A DNA stretch of 64,000 nucleotides from Corythucha ciliata (Eukaryota > Arthropoda > Insecta > Hemiptera > Tingidae), in the NCBI GenBank assembly GCA_038030265.1, contig CM075937.1:10106001-10170000 (forward strand), given 5' to 3'. Under the pieces are notes generated by a model that worked only from the letters and a program-made list of their open reading frames with translations, searched no databases and had not been told where the DNA came from. A program made the position numbers and the translations under genes. Shown in pieces: positions 22,101-32,884 of this stretch. Every line of letters starts with the position of its first letter. The stretch's first letter is position 1.

Positions 22101-24600
22101 TTGTCATTTAGGACATTCTCATTGCACGAATATTCAGTTTTTCCATTCGTCCGTTTTTTTTAATGGTTGGAATAGCCAGTGTAGCTAATTTTGGCCACTA
22201 GAAAATGGTAAATGGCGGAATACGGATCGCTGTGGTCTAAACGTACCTAGTTTGCTGGGGGACGCAAACCCTTTTTAAAGGCCAGAGTCCCCCTCAGTTT
22301 GTTGTTGGGGGTGGGGTCATGCACCCGGAGAATTCATAATTACGGTTTGAAGTGCAGAAACCTTAGCGGTATGCATTTTTCTGAATAATTAATTGCGTGG
22401 GAATACAGAATAAATCAGATGACCAAGGTAAAATTCTAATTTGACTGGACTGCAGGAGTTTCACGTGTCAGTAGATTGTTTTTAATCATTAACATTTTTG
22501 AGTTCTTAAAAATAATAATTAATTCGCTTATTACCTAACGGTCACTTGATTTAATCAATTGTCCCGTTTTTCTGTCAACTTTTCCTTAGCGAGTTTTATA
22601 TTCCCTTAACGGTTCAGTGATCAAAAGAGTATAGTTCCCAAAGGTGGCTGCCCTAAAGCGGATTTGTTTGTTATTGTTGTGTCGGATTTGTCTATTTTGT
22701 TTTTCTCATTACCCCCCCTCCCTTTCACCCTTCTATCATTTTACGTTACAGGAAGAAGGAAAGAGTGACCTCCGAAGGAATCGATCCTTCGAAACTCTTC
22801 GCCGTGAGTTTCAACTGTCCGACATTTTGAGTTTAGTCAAGGCGGGAGTTGAGGCCATCATAGAAGATCAAGTTACTTCGCGATTTGAAGCGGAAGAATT
22901 GAAGGTATTTGTATGTATATCATATTGTTAGGGGGTAAGTCGAAGGTGACCGCTTGTGTACATATGATAGAAGTAGAGCTCACTGCATGTCGCTCACTTT
23001 CACACAAACGGCGCTTGCAAGCGTTTCAAAAAATATTTTTTTGCGGTATTTCCTGATGGAAAAGAGCGGCGGGAAGGGCGATCCTGTGCGGTAAGAAATT
23101 ATTTTAGGACCACGCGTAAGTAATAACTTTGAGTTTTTCCTATTTAACCCTCACTCTTCCTAACACAGAGCAAAGCGTGACTGGTCACCTTATAAAACTT
23201 GCGATAATACAAAAAAACAAGTCCTTCAACGCTTTTTTTATTCCGTTTTTCAGTCGTGGAATTTACTTACAAGGACAAATCGCCAGTACGAGTTCATAAG
23301 TTGGAAGCTTTCCTTTATATGGGTGGCCGGATTTTTCATACGATATTTTTTTTTGTTACCACTTCGCGTAGCGATTTGTTTTTACGGTGTAAGTACGCTC
23401 ACAACACACAAAACCCCCCCTCCCCCTTATCACCATCGTACATAAAATTATTCATCCTCCGTTCCCCTTTGCAAGATTCTATGGCTGACCTTATGTACGG
23501 CCATTGTCGGCTACATACCCGACGGTCCAGTCAAACGGTGGGCGAATCGACGAGTGTCCATCATGTGTTTCAACGTGCTGTCGTCGGCACTGTCCTCGGT
23601 CATAACCTATCACAATCCGGAGAACCGTCCAAAGCGCGGTATTTGCGTGGCGAATCACACGTCGCCGATTGACGTTTTGGTTTTGATGTGCGACAATTGT
23701 TACTCGCTTGTAAGTCACCCGGTGGTTTCGGTCGTTTGTTTGATTTAAAGCGAATAATTCCTTCATCTTCCCCTCTCCCCCCCCCATCATTACTGTCTTT
23801 GTAGGTTGGTCAGGGTCACGGTGGATTACTCGGACTTGTACAGAGATCTTTGGCTCGAGCTTCGCCTCATATTTGGTTTGAAAGATCCGAAGTGAAAGAC
23901 AGGGCACTAGTGGCTGAAAAGTAAGAACAAATTGGTTACTTCGCGGGGTGGGGGGATTTAATTATTTCATCGTTTTATTGTTGTCAGGTTACGAAAACAC
24001 GTTATGGTGCCAACCAATCCACCAATTCTCGTATTTCCGGAAGGAACGTGTATAAACAATACCTCAGTAATGCAATTTAAAAAAGGGAGTTTCGAAGTGG
24101 GCAGCATAATATACCCCGTGGCAATCAAGGTAGTGCAACGATTTTCGTTGTCGAAAATTTCGAACAGCTAACCTCAACCATTTTCTTGTAATCCGCCGCC
24201 TTCCGTTTTTACAGTACGATCCAAAATTCGGCGACGCCTTTTGGAACAGCTCTCGTTACTCCATGGTACAATATCTGTACATGATGATGACATCGTGGGC
24301 GATAGTGTGCGACGTCTGGTACTTGCCTCCGATGGAACAAAACAAAGGAGAGTCAGCCACTGATTTCGCCAACAGAGTTAAAAGCGCCATTTCCAAACAG
24401 GGTGGTCTAGTCGATCTCATGTGGTGAGTAACCCACCAAACAATTGAGTTCCCCCCTCCCCCACCACTTAATATTTCATTATTTTTTTGTTTTTGTTTTT
24501 TAATATTTAAAGGGACGGTCAATTAAAGAGGATGAGAGCGAAAAAAGAATGGAAAGAAAAGCAACAAGAGGAATTCAGTAAACGATTAAAAGTCGAGTGA
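16106..24600 (+). CDS. GPAT4: Glycerol-3-phosphate acyltransferase 3/4 family, complete 9-exon gene
   Basis: Enzyme of the ER membrane that acylates sn-glycerol-3-phosphate with acyl-CoA, the first step of glycerolipid and triacylglycerol synthesis (family knowledge). Exons: 16106-16267, 16873-17112, 22752-22904, 23254-23388, 23476-23709, 23805-23920, 23988-24129, 24215-24423, 24513-24600; 1,479 nt, 492 residues plus TGA, all junctions in phase with GT-AG sites. Residues about 12-40 and about 205-245 are hydrophobic membrane segments. Acyltransferase motif I, NHTSPID, has catalytic H291 and D296. FPEGT is at 363-367 and YPVAIK at 389-394. ELSDI-like and AEEL words in exon 3 and the C-terminal FANRVKSAI-type helix match human GPAT4. 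Exon 2 encodes an Asp/Gly-rich linker that is poorly conserved. Intron 2 is 5.6 kb of repeats; introns 4-8 are 67-95 nt. GPAT3 and GPAT4 are not separable here. Confidence 0.95.
17705..17780 (+). repeat. Hub-like motif heading a family A array (GPAT4 intron 2)
   Basis: GAGGGGGGCCTCCGAAAAAC then TTGGAGACAAAAA and CTAACAAAAACAGCCGCCAA resemble the segments at 20020-20130 and 50120-50230, each of which precedes plus-oriented family A units. Confidence 0.5.
18290..18460 (+). repeat. Non-array module, copy 1
   Basis: Contains CTGGAAACACC, TATAACAAACGTGCTAAACC and CGCTCTGGCCGCTGCAATCG. The same order is seen at 18970-19135 with scattered substitutions, implying a local tandem duplication of about 680 bp. 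Confidence 0.7.
18970..19135 (+). repeat. Non-array module, copy 2
   Basis: Contains CTGGAAACACC, TATAACAAACGTGCTAAACC and CGCTCTAGCCGCTACAATCG, aligned to copy 1 at 18290-18460. Confidence 0.7.
19490..20000 (-). repeat. Family A block, minus orientation, homologous to 49530-50050
   Basis: The orientation flips at about 19490. Beyond the array units, it shares long specific text with 49530-50050, such as AGCAGTGAAGTTGCCTTCAG at about 19611 and 49619 and CCTCCAGAAACTGCGA at about 19851 and 49910. The two are copies of one larger element rather than independent arrays. Confidence 0.75.
20001..20130 (+). repeat. Hub between opposed family A arrays
   Basis: AGAGAGGGACCCCGAAATGC, then TTAAAGACAAAAAC, and AACAGCCGCTAATGGAG. 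Matches the hub at 50110-50235. Minus array lies to its left and plus array to its right. Confidence 0.6.
20131..21160 (+). repeat. Family A array, plus orientation
   Basis: Degenerate units after the hub, including the stretch GAGGGAATCCTCAAATTTGC shared with 50270-50300. It passes into family B at about 21160. Confidence 0.75.
21161..22040 (+). repeat. Family B degenerate array (GPAT4 intron 2)
   Basis: Units such as AATGGCCAAACTGACCATTC then GCGTCC, and AAAATGGCAAAACTGACGAT then TCGTG, about 30 bp each. Same family and orientation as 6590-7560. The sequence from 22040 to the exon 3 acceptor shows nothing recognisable. Confidence 0.75.
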
Positions 24601-24870
24601 ACCATTGAAGAGCACAGTGACTCGTAAGTTAACAAAAGTCGAGTACTGGGACTGAATAATACCGAACCATAAAAAATATTTATTTTAAATCTTCGCCTCC
24701 TAATTCATCTCCCCCTCCCCCTCACCAACCCTCTCGTCGGGCTTGTTTTTGTTTTTTGTTTTTTAAAGAAAAAAAACCATTGAGATGGTTTGTACTAAAC
24801 TAGTTTATCAGTTATTTTTTTCCTTTTCTTGAGCTAACGTTAAATTATTCACAATTTGCATTCATCGGGC

Positions 24871-24885
24871 AATAAAACAAATAAA
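24871..24885 (+). promoter_or_regulatory. Poly(A) signals of GPAT4
   Basis: AATAAA at 24871-24876 and 24880-24885, about 270 nt after the stop codon. Confidence 0.65.
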
Positions 24886-24940
24886 ATAACGATAATAATA
24901 TTTTTATTGTGAACACTATTTTTTAAAGCGCATAAAGTCG

Positions 24941-24955
24941 TGTGTGTGTGTGTGT
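24941..24955 (+). repeat. (TG)n microsatellite
   Basis: Seven and a half TG dinucleotides just downstream of the GPAT4 gene. Confidence 0.9.
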
Positions 24956-25169
24956 CTGGAAGGCGCATTATAGGCTTTAATGAAAGAGTGTACTTATTTT
25001 CGCTGTCACATATTTGTTTTTGTATTAATTTATTTCGAAAGAAAGTGTCGTTATTTATTTATTTTTGTTTTGATTCACTCTACTGCCTGGATTTATTATT
25101 GGTGGTGACAGCAGCAGACGAATGGGAGTCGTCAAGAGTGGGAGAGTTCGTCATTATGAGGCTCGTCGA

Positions 25170-28100
25170 TAATTTATTTTCAATTTTAGCCGCGACAATT
25201 GACACAAACAAGCGCTTTTCCCTCAATTTGAGCAGTAAACGAGCGTTTTAAAATCATTCTGAGCGTGAAATGAGCCCTTTTTACACGTTTTAGCCGTAAA
25301 TGAGCGCTTTTTATAAACTCCAGCCGTGATGAGCGATTTTTCACACTCTTAACCTAAAATTTTTCTTCAATATCGTCCGTGAATCACAGTTTTTCTCAAT
25401 TTTTGTCGCGAATTAGCGGTTCGTCTAAATTCTTGAATTTTCCCCGGTGTCAGCGTCAAATTGGCAGTTTTTCCTCTCTTCTAGCCACGAGTCAGCGTTT
25501 TTATCATTTCAGCCGCGTTTCAGCGGTTTTCTTTTTCCAATTTTAGCCGCAAATTAGTGACCAGCCTTTCTCCAGCCTTTTTAGCCTCAAATATACTTTA
25601 TTCTGTATTTCAGCGACAGATTAGCATGTTTTTTTTTTTTATTTTCCAGTCATAAATTAGCGATTTTTTTGCTCAGTTTTAGCTGAATTGTTCCTCTGAA
25701 AACCGTGAAAAGGCAGCGCTTTTTCTCAATTTCAGTCCCCGAATCAGCGTTTTTTCTCGCGACTTGCGGGTAAAGTATACCATTTATATTCCACGTAGAA
25801 GGAGTAAAGTTGTTTATTACTGGCCTCAAAAATCACAATGGGTAAATAACAAGTTTACAGACTAGTGAGTAAAGTTGTTTTTTACTTGTTCGTGGCCGAG
25901 CAAGAATATACTATTTTTCAATTTCAGCTGCGAATTACAGTTTTTAGCAATTTTAGCAGTGAATTAGCAATTATTACTACTTATTATTACTTATTCCTGA
26001 ATAAGTTTGTTTTGTCAATTTTAGGCAAAGTTGCCTTCAGTAAAGGCGAATTGGCGTTTTTTGAACTCGCTTTTTTTTTTTCTAATCAATCAATTTTTGT
26101 CTTGAATTAGCGGATTGCCCAAATTTTAACATTTTTCAAGAATTCAGCGTCAAATTAGCAGTTTTTCCATTGCTAGCCACGAATTAAACGTATTTTCCAT
26201 TTTAGCAGCGATTTGGCGTTTTTTTTCAATTTTAGCCGCAAATTAGCAGCTTTCCTCATGAGCGCTGTGGCGGCTAATTTATTGGAGATTTTCCTAGCTG
26301 CCAATTCACATTTTTCCAATTTTTAGCGTCGAATTGTCATTTTTTTTTCATTTTAGCCATGAATCAGCGCTTTTTGTTGATTGTAGCCGAATTTATCTAC
26401 AGAAACCACGAATTTTTATTTTCCTCAATTTCAGCCGCAAATTATCGCTTTTACTCATTTTTAGTCGTGAATTTTTTTAAATTTTAGCCGCGAATTTGCT
26501 TTTTTGTTACACTTTTAGCCTTGATTTAGCGCTTTTTTCAATTTTAGTTGTGTACTTCTTCCAAGAACAGTCCATATTAGCGCATGATCAAAAACCAAAA
26601 TAGCGTTATACTATGGCTTAGTTTCATAATTCAAGCCGCTAATTGGCGTTTTCCCCCGATTTTATACGCAGGTGAATGATTTATCTGAAGTAGCTGCAAT
26701 TTAGCATTTTTCTCAATTTCAGCTGCTGATAAGCTTATTTTCTCAATTTCGAATTCAGGTCGTAAAATTGGCTTCAGAATCAGCGATTTGTCAATTTTAT
26801 CCGCGAATGAGCGCTTTCTCTCAATTAACCGCGGTGTGGTGTTTTTATCTCAGGAATAAGTGATTTTCTCAATTTTAGCCGCGAATTTAGTAGCGATTTT
26901 ACCCCGTGAATTAGCGATTTTTAGTGTTTTTATCTATTTTAGTTAGGAATTAGCCGCATTTTTTTATTTTTTATCCGTAAATTAGCCATTTCTTTCGATT
27001 AAACAACCCAAAATCAGTGAGTTACTCAATTGTATCCGCGAATGAATGCTTTTCCTCAATTTTATCCGTGAATGAGCGCTTTCTCTCAACTTCAACCGCG
27101 AAGTCGTGTATTTATCCTGCGAATTAGTGATTTTTCTCAATTTTAGCCGCTAATTAGCACTTTTCTCAAACTTTCAGAGTAGCACAATAACGTTACTCCT
27201 ATATTTTCTATAAGTGGCTCCAGATACCAAGATTGTATTTTTCCCTCAATTCTAGCTGTAAATAATAGTTTTTCATCAATACATTTGGAAAATCAGCAAT
27301 TTTTCTCACTCCTATGGCCCCCAAAAATAAGCGCCTTTTCTCAAAATCATTTTTAGCGTCAAATGAACAATTTTTTCTACAGTTTAAGCCGTAATTGAGA
27401 GCTTCTTATCAGCTTCAGACGCGTTGAGCAATTTTTCCCACTCTTAGCTACCAATTAGCACGTTTCCCCAACTTCCAGAGTGGCACAATAACGTTATACT
27501 TCCAATAATTAAGCGCCTTTTCTCAATTTATTAGTGATTTTCTCAATTTCAGCTGCTAATTAGCGATTTTACTCAATTTCAGTAGCGAAGTAGCGTTATC
27601 ATCCCGTTAATTAGCGATTTTTAAAGTTGTTTTCAATTTCGGCCTCAAATTATTAGCAGCTTTTCCCAGCATCGGTAATTCACCGCCGTGAATGAGTGCA
27701 TTCTCTCGTGAAATGGTGTTTTCATCCCGGCAATTAGTGATTTTTCACAATTTTTTGCCCGAAATTTAGCGTTGTGCTAATTTTAGCTGCTAATTAGCTA
27801 CATTTCTCAATATCAGATTCAGCGTCGCGAAATTGTTTTCAGATTTCGCGAATTGGCAATTTCTAAATTTCAGGCACGAATGAGCGCTTTTCTCTCAATT
27901 TTAACCGCAAATTGGTGTTTTCATCTCGCGAATTAGTGAATTTTCTCAATTTTAGCGGCTAATTAGCGATTTTATTCAATTCAAGTAGTGAAGCAGCGTT
28001 TTTACCCTGTGAATTAGCGATTTTTCTCTATTCTAGCCGCGATATTTAGCATTTTTCTCAATTTTAGCCACGAATTCAATGCTTTTCTTATTTCCTTCTG

Positions 28101-28375
28101 TTAAATAGTAATTTCTCTCAATTAATTAGCCCAGCTCGATTAATTCACTCAATTTTATCCGCGAATAAACGCTTTCCCTCGATTTTAGCAGCGAATGAGC
28201 GCTTTCTCTTAAGTTCAATCGCAAAGTGGTATTTTTATCCCGCGAATTATTGATTTTTCTTAATTTTAGCCGCAAAATTGCGATTTTACTGAAATTTAGT
28301 CGCGAAATAGCGTTAATAATCCCACGAATCAGCACATTTTTATTCAAATCTAGCTGCGATTTAGCGCTTCCCCCC
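25170..28375 (-). repeat. Family A degenerate array, minus orientation (3.2 kb)
   Basis: The longest array block of the window. Units read TTTCTCAATTTTAGCCGCGA then ATTAGCG on the plus strand, with many substitutions and unit lengths drifting from about 26 to 34 bp. Some larger repeats occur inside, for example AGAGTAGCACAATAACGTTA near 27176 and its relative near 27478. No coding sequence was recognised. Confidence 0.85.
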
Positions 28376-28399
28376 CCCTACCCCATTTTAATAACGTAG

Positions 28400-28565
28400 T
28401 TATCCGTTTGAGCGAGAAAAATCGCTCAATCGCGCTCAAATTGAGAAATAAGCGCTGATTCGCGGTTAAAACTGAGACGTAAAGCGATAATTCATGGATA
28501 ACATTGGGAAAAAGCGCTCACTCACAGCGCGAACCGACCCGATTCGTGGTTAAAACATAATTTTT
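28400..28565 (+). repeat. Family A units, plus orientation
   Basis: Short block of opposite orientation right after the minus array (CGCTCAAATTGAGAAATAAG and similar), giving the inverted layout seen at 45 kb and 50 kb. Confidence 0.65.
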
Positions 28566-28659
28566 AGGAAAAACGTTTTTTTTTTTTGCTTCTAAAATTT
28601 GAAAAAAATAGTCAAATTTAGAGTATTTATCGGAGAAAATTTAAGTTTTTTTTTTTGTA

Positions 28660-28710
28660 GGTAGAACGCGGGCTAGCCAGCCATTACAGTGCCCTGCCAA
28701 ATAGTCGCCA
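28660..28710 (-). repeat. GC-rich landmark shared with 45360-45400
   Basis: Read on the minus strand: GGCAGGGCACTGTAATGG, then CTGGCTAGCCCGCG. The counterpart near 45362-45395 reads GGCACAGTCGTGAGAGGC then TAGCCCGG. Both lie just beyond a minus/plus pair of family A arrays. Confidence 0.5.
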
Positions 28711-28734
28711 AGTTGCAACATATTTTTAGGTAAA

Positions 28735-28925
28735 TATCCGCGAAATTGGGGGAGTCCGTGTCTGAATATTAGCGATAAGATCATTCAGGTTCAAATATTC
28801 GTGGAATTGCCAGTTTCAGGGCTAAACATCCGTGAAATTCCAAGTTTTGCGAGCCTTCAATATCCCTGAAGTTGCTGGTTTCTGGACTTTATTTTTGCGA
28901 AATTGCTAATTTCGTTTTTTTTTGT
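28735..28925 (+). repeat. Family C degenerate units
   Basis: Units of about 30-33 bp around AAATATCCGCGAAATTG and CCAGTTTCAGGGCTAAA. More copies are at 45260-45660. Confidence 0.6.
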
Positions 28926-29059
28926 TTCAATTTTTTTTAAGGGGCGCAGCCCCTGGTCAAGCCGGTAACGACAGCGTCAACGTCTGACCCTTGGCCCCTG
29001 AAAGCTGGTCATCATTCTTCTTCTGTCTGGAGACTAAAAGCTAACTACGCCCATGGATG

Positions 29060-29195
29060 TTAACGATCGCTTTTTCCACATATCACACGCAAATGGGCGC
29101 TTTTTCGCAATTTTAGCCTCAAAAGTAATCGCTTTTTCTCAATTTTAGATGCGAATTAACGCTTTTTCTCAATTTCTGGAAAATTTGGAACGCTT
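29060..29195 (-). repeat. Family A units, minus orientation
   Basis: Four or five recognisable units (TTTCTCAATTTTAGATGCGA and similar). Confidence 0.6.
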
Positions 29196-29199
29196 GTTT

Positions 29200-31985
29200 A
29201 GCTCAATACACATGGTCATTTATGGTTAGGTCCTAGAAAATTTCGCTTTTAAGCGGTGTGGGGGGGGGGGCGTAAACCTAAACATGCTATCGAACACCAG
29301 AAGGGAACCGGAAATGTCACCTCAAATGGTGACAGGTGTTGGGTGGGAGAGGGGATAGAATAAAGGACAAAATATCCGAGGAATTCACTCCTATAAGAAA
29401 TGTAGAGGATGAGTTGATGGAGAAACAGGAAAAGACCCACATCCCCGGCAGTCATCGCTTTCCGCCCCTCGCCCAATTATTGGGACAAGGTGATTGTAGA
29501 TGGTCATGACAAATTATAGATTCTCAAGTGGTGAACAGTGGCGGCCCCCTCCCACCGTGGGGGTGGGAAGGGAGACCGTATTCATTAATAGCTCTCGTCG
29601 TGTTCCCTTATAATTGCCTTTGGCACGTCAGGGCTTAAAAGGCTCTTTTCATTCAAATTGGGAGCGTGGTATTTTTTTTTCCTCAATAATTAGAAAACGT
29701 TAAATTCAAAATCAGTGGTGGAGGGTGTACAGTTAAATCAAGTTAACTATATAGGACGAATGGTGCGTGGAAGTGTGATAGATTCTTCCCCCCCCCCCAT
29801 ACACTTAACGCGAAGGAAAAAAGGAAAATGGGATGCGACTTTTTCCAACACTCTATTTCCTCTCCCCGCCTCCGCTTTATTATGGGCGGCGGCGGCGCCT
29901 CATACCAACTCTCGTCATCACCCTCCTACACGTCTCGTCACGCTTACCGTGGATGATGGTGACGTATGGGATGGCGATGTGCGGTGGCGGTGGGAGGGGG
30001 TTCTGAATCGAGTGGTACGTTCGTGCCCTCAGGGGTTTGTTTCAGTTGTAGTGCGGCTGCCATCCGGGTATGACTCCTTCGGTGAAAAACCAGTGTCGTC
30101 GTATCATTTTTGTTTACTAGACGTCACAGCACTTCATACTGTTCACCCCCTCCCTTCCTCCTCACCACCAACCAATATAACCCTTGACATCATACAATTT
30201 TGTGATCTAGAGTTTTTATTTTATTAATTTTCAAATAGAATTGTCCACTCATTTTCACAAACATGACATGACCATAAACCATCCTGGAGGCGTTAAGATC
30301 AAAATCGAGGGCCGTCGCTGCCACCAAGAGACACGTCAAGGTACGAAAAAAAAAAAAAAAATTGTTCTACTCCTTGTCGTTTTCATACGCAGCCCCGCAG
30401 TAGGACAAAGGCACTTCCTGAACCTTTTGAACAGAAAAAATGAATTCATGATGGTTGGCGAGGGTTGTACATGAAGAGGGGAGGGGGTGGAAATTAAGAG
30501 AAAAATTATGTATTCGTTTGCCCTGGCAATGAGCTACAATATCGAGAATGGGGAGGGCGAGATAATTCGTAAAAGATGAAAACGCCGGGTCCTAAATCAG
30601 TTAACAACTTATTTCCTTCACTTAATTCCTTTATATTGTTGCAATTTCATCGATGAATCTCAAAGGTAATCATATTTTAATCGGTAAATTTAAATAAACT
30701 GTCAAAACACACGAGAGAGAGAAAAAAAACAAAAAACAGAGAGAACGATCGGCAAAAACCAGCATGACCCGGAAGGTCGTGCGGGTCTTAATCGCGTTAT
30801 TTCGATTGATAGAGCGTTGGGATTTTGTCCTTCCCCGCAAACAAAATTGTTGTAGGTATTTATATCAGTGGGGAATTTTAAGCACGCCGGCTTTTAGTGA
30901 GAGGATTTCGACAGACTCCACCCTTCTCATCCTGTCATTTTATAAAAGTAGGTTTGAAAAAGCGAAGGGATGGTTGAAAACGAGTGCTTTTTAAAGGTCT
31001 TACTAATTAATTAGCTCGACTGTGCTCCAGGCCCTTTTCTATCGCACTAGATTTTCGGTTGGGAGGGGTGTGGTGGGGTGGGAGAGGAAGGTGTTGAATT
31101 ATTACAGGACGAGACGAAAGGACATGGCTGCGATGTAAACTTGTTAATATTTTTTTTTGCTTTTCTCTCTCTCTCTCTCTTTCTTTCTTTTTTAATCTTC
31201 TGTCGTGAATTTGAGCCTTTTAAGAAGTTATTTATTAAACTTAATTCATCCCAAAAACTTCTCTACAAGGAAAATGTAGTCGTTTTTCTCTCTCTCCAAG
31301 AATCGCCCTCTCGAGAGGGCTTTTATTCCTCCTTCTCGCACTACCCCTCCCCCTCCTGCACAACTACCCCGTCATTGAAATCGATGGAACCCTACTTTTG
31401 ATTAATTCGATGACTTAGCTGCTCATTGTGTATCAAAACCCCTCACCAAACTCTTTTACGCCGTTGTGGATGAAGTGAGAGAGAGCTTAATACTTGAAAA
31501 TAATATTTTCACTGTCTTTTTCGTCCGTGTTGTTGATGCGTGGTGGTCCCACGTAGAGTACATTCAAATTGCCAGTTTTTAGACTTCAAATTGTCGCTGC
31601 TTCATGTGCGGAATAGTAAGTTCCTGTAGGAGAGTGCGGGATCGGAGAGGAGGGCTTGTGGTAAGGCCGAGATTCAAGATAAGAGTTCGTAATTTTAGAG
31701 TTTAGAGGATAATTACTGCATGTGGGAGAGAGAGAGTGTGAGTACAAGGGTGGGTGTTTCCAGGAGGTCATTTCACCAAGGCGGCCGCTTTTCCCTTGTG
31801 GGGATTTCGCTCGCTTATCCCAATAAAGAATGCCGTCAGTTTTATTAAACTAAAAGAGAAAAACGTCTTACCCATTTGCAGAATCTTGAAAAAGTAACAA
31901 GTGCTTCAAGTAGTCACGGAAACGAAAGAACCTAAGGTTTTTGGCTATGGGCGGGGGGGGGGCGGTGACCTTCGAGTCGGGACCT
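29200..31985. other. Mostly non-repetitive DNA, no gene recognised
   Basis: The longest open frame (29715-30227, 170 codons, plus strand) resembles no protein I know and arises partly from C-rich and GTGG-rich low complexity. A CT microsatellite lies at 31164-31180. Several C/G runs and A runs occur. This could be intergenic or regulatory sequence; I see no splice-bounded coding exons. Confidence 0.45.
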
Positions 31986-31989
31986 CTGG

Positions 31990-32220
31990 GCAACCAGAGA
32001 GCCTCATTCCCGATCAAAATTGAGAAAAATTACCAACTTTCCGTTCTCAAGACAAGCCCGCAGCTACAATTATAAAAAAGACAAAGCGCTCATTCACGGA
32101 TACACTTATGAAAAAAACGCTCATTGACGGCTAATTTTGCGAAAAATTGGTCATTTCTAGGTGCAATTGAGAGAAAAACTAACATGCGGCTGAAATTAAG
32201 TAAAAACGCGGTGTAACTCG
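31990..32220 (+). repeat. Family A units, plus orientation
   Basis: Begins after a GC-rich segment (31950-32010) that resembles an element end. Units such as GCTCATTCACGGATACACTT. Confidence 0.6.
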
Positions 32221-32224
32221 TGGG

Positions 32225-32800
32225 GTCCAATCATTCAATCGCATCATTCTCGCATGCTTAGGCTCTCACAGCTAGCAATTTCACTGGAGTGAGTCTTATA
32301 AAAACCGAATTTCGTGAGCTTGGCCCTTTCAAAAACCAAAGTTCGAGGGGGTTTGACTCTCTCAAAAATCATTTCGTGTGGGTTGACAACTTGAAAAACG
32401 AAACCAAAGTTGAAAAATAAAGGTTTTGCGAAATTTGGCTCCACTGAATAGTAACCAAATTTTGTCCTGTGTGGCTTTCGCAGAATTTAGCTGCATGAAA
32501 AACAAAATTTCACGGTCACACAAAATTTTGGCTCTTTCCTAATTTTTAAATTTATTATTTATAATTTAATTTAATTAACTATAATTAAATTTAACGGGGT
32601 TGGCTTTCAGAAAAACAGAATTCGCGGGGACAAGTCTTTGAAAAAATACAAATTCACGGGTGTTGCCCTTTCAGAAACAAATTTGGCACATTCAAAGCCG
32701 AAGTTCACGGATTTGGGTCATTCAAACCGTAAGCTTTGTGATTTTGGATCTTACATTGAAAAATTTTGAAACGCGTTTTTTCGGAGCAACTTTTCATGAC
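32225..32800 (+). repeat. Family D degenerate units
   Basis: Units of about 30-34 bp built around TTTCAAAAACCAAAGTTCG followed by a G-rich TTGGCTC segment. Unlike family A in sequence but similar in period. Confidence 0.55.
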
Positions 32801-32884
32801 CGGAATTGCGATAAAATTTACAAAAAAAACGTTTGTGTTGCTCTTGGGGCAAGTCCGAGGCAAAAAGCGCTTTTGTCATGGATA

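Noticed and set aside
29715..30227. 170-codon open frame
   Set aside because: No recognisable motif, low-complexity stretches, and no supporting splice or poly(A) context.
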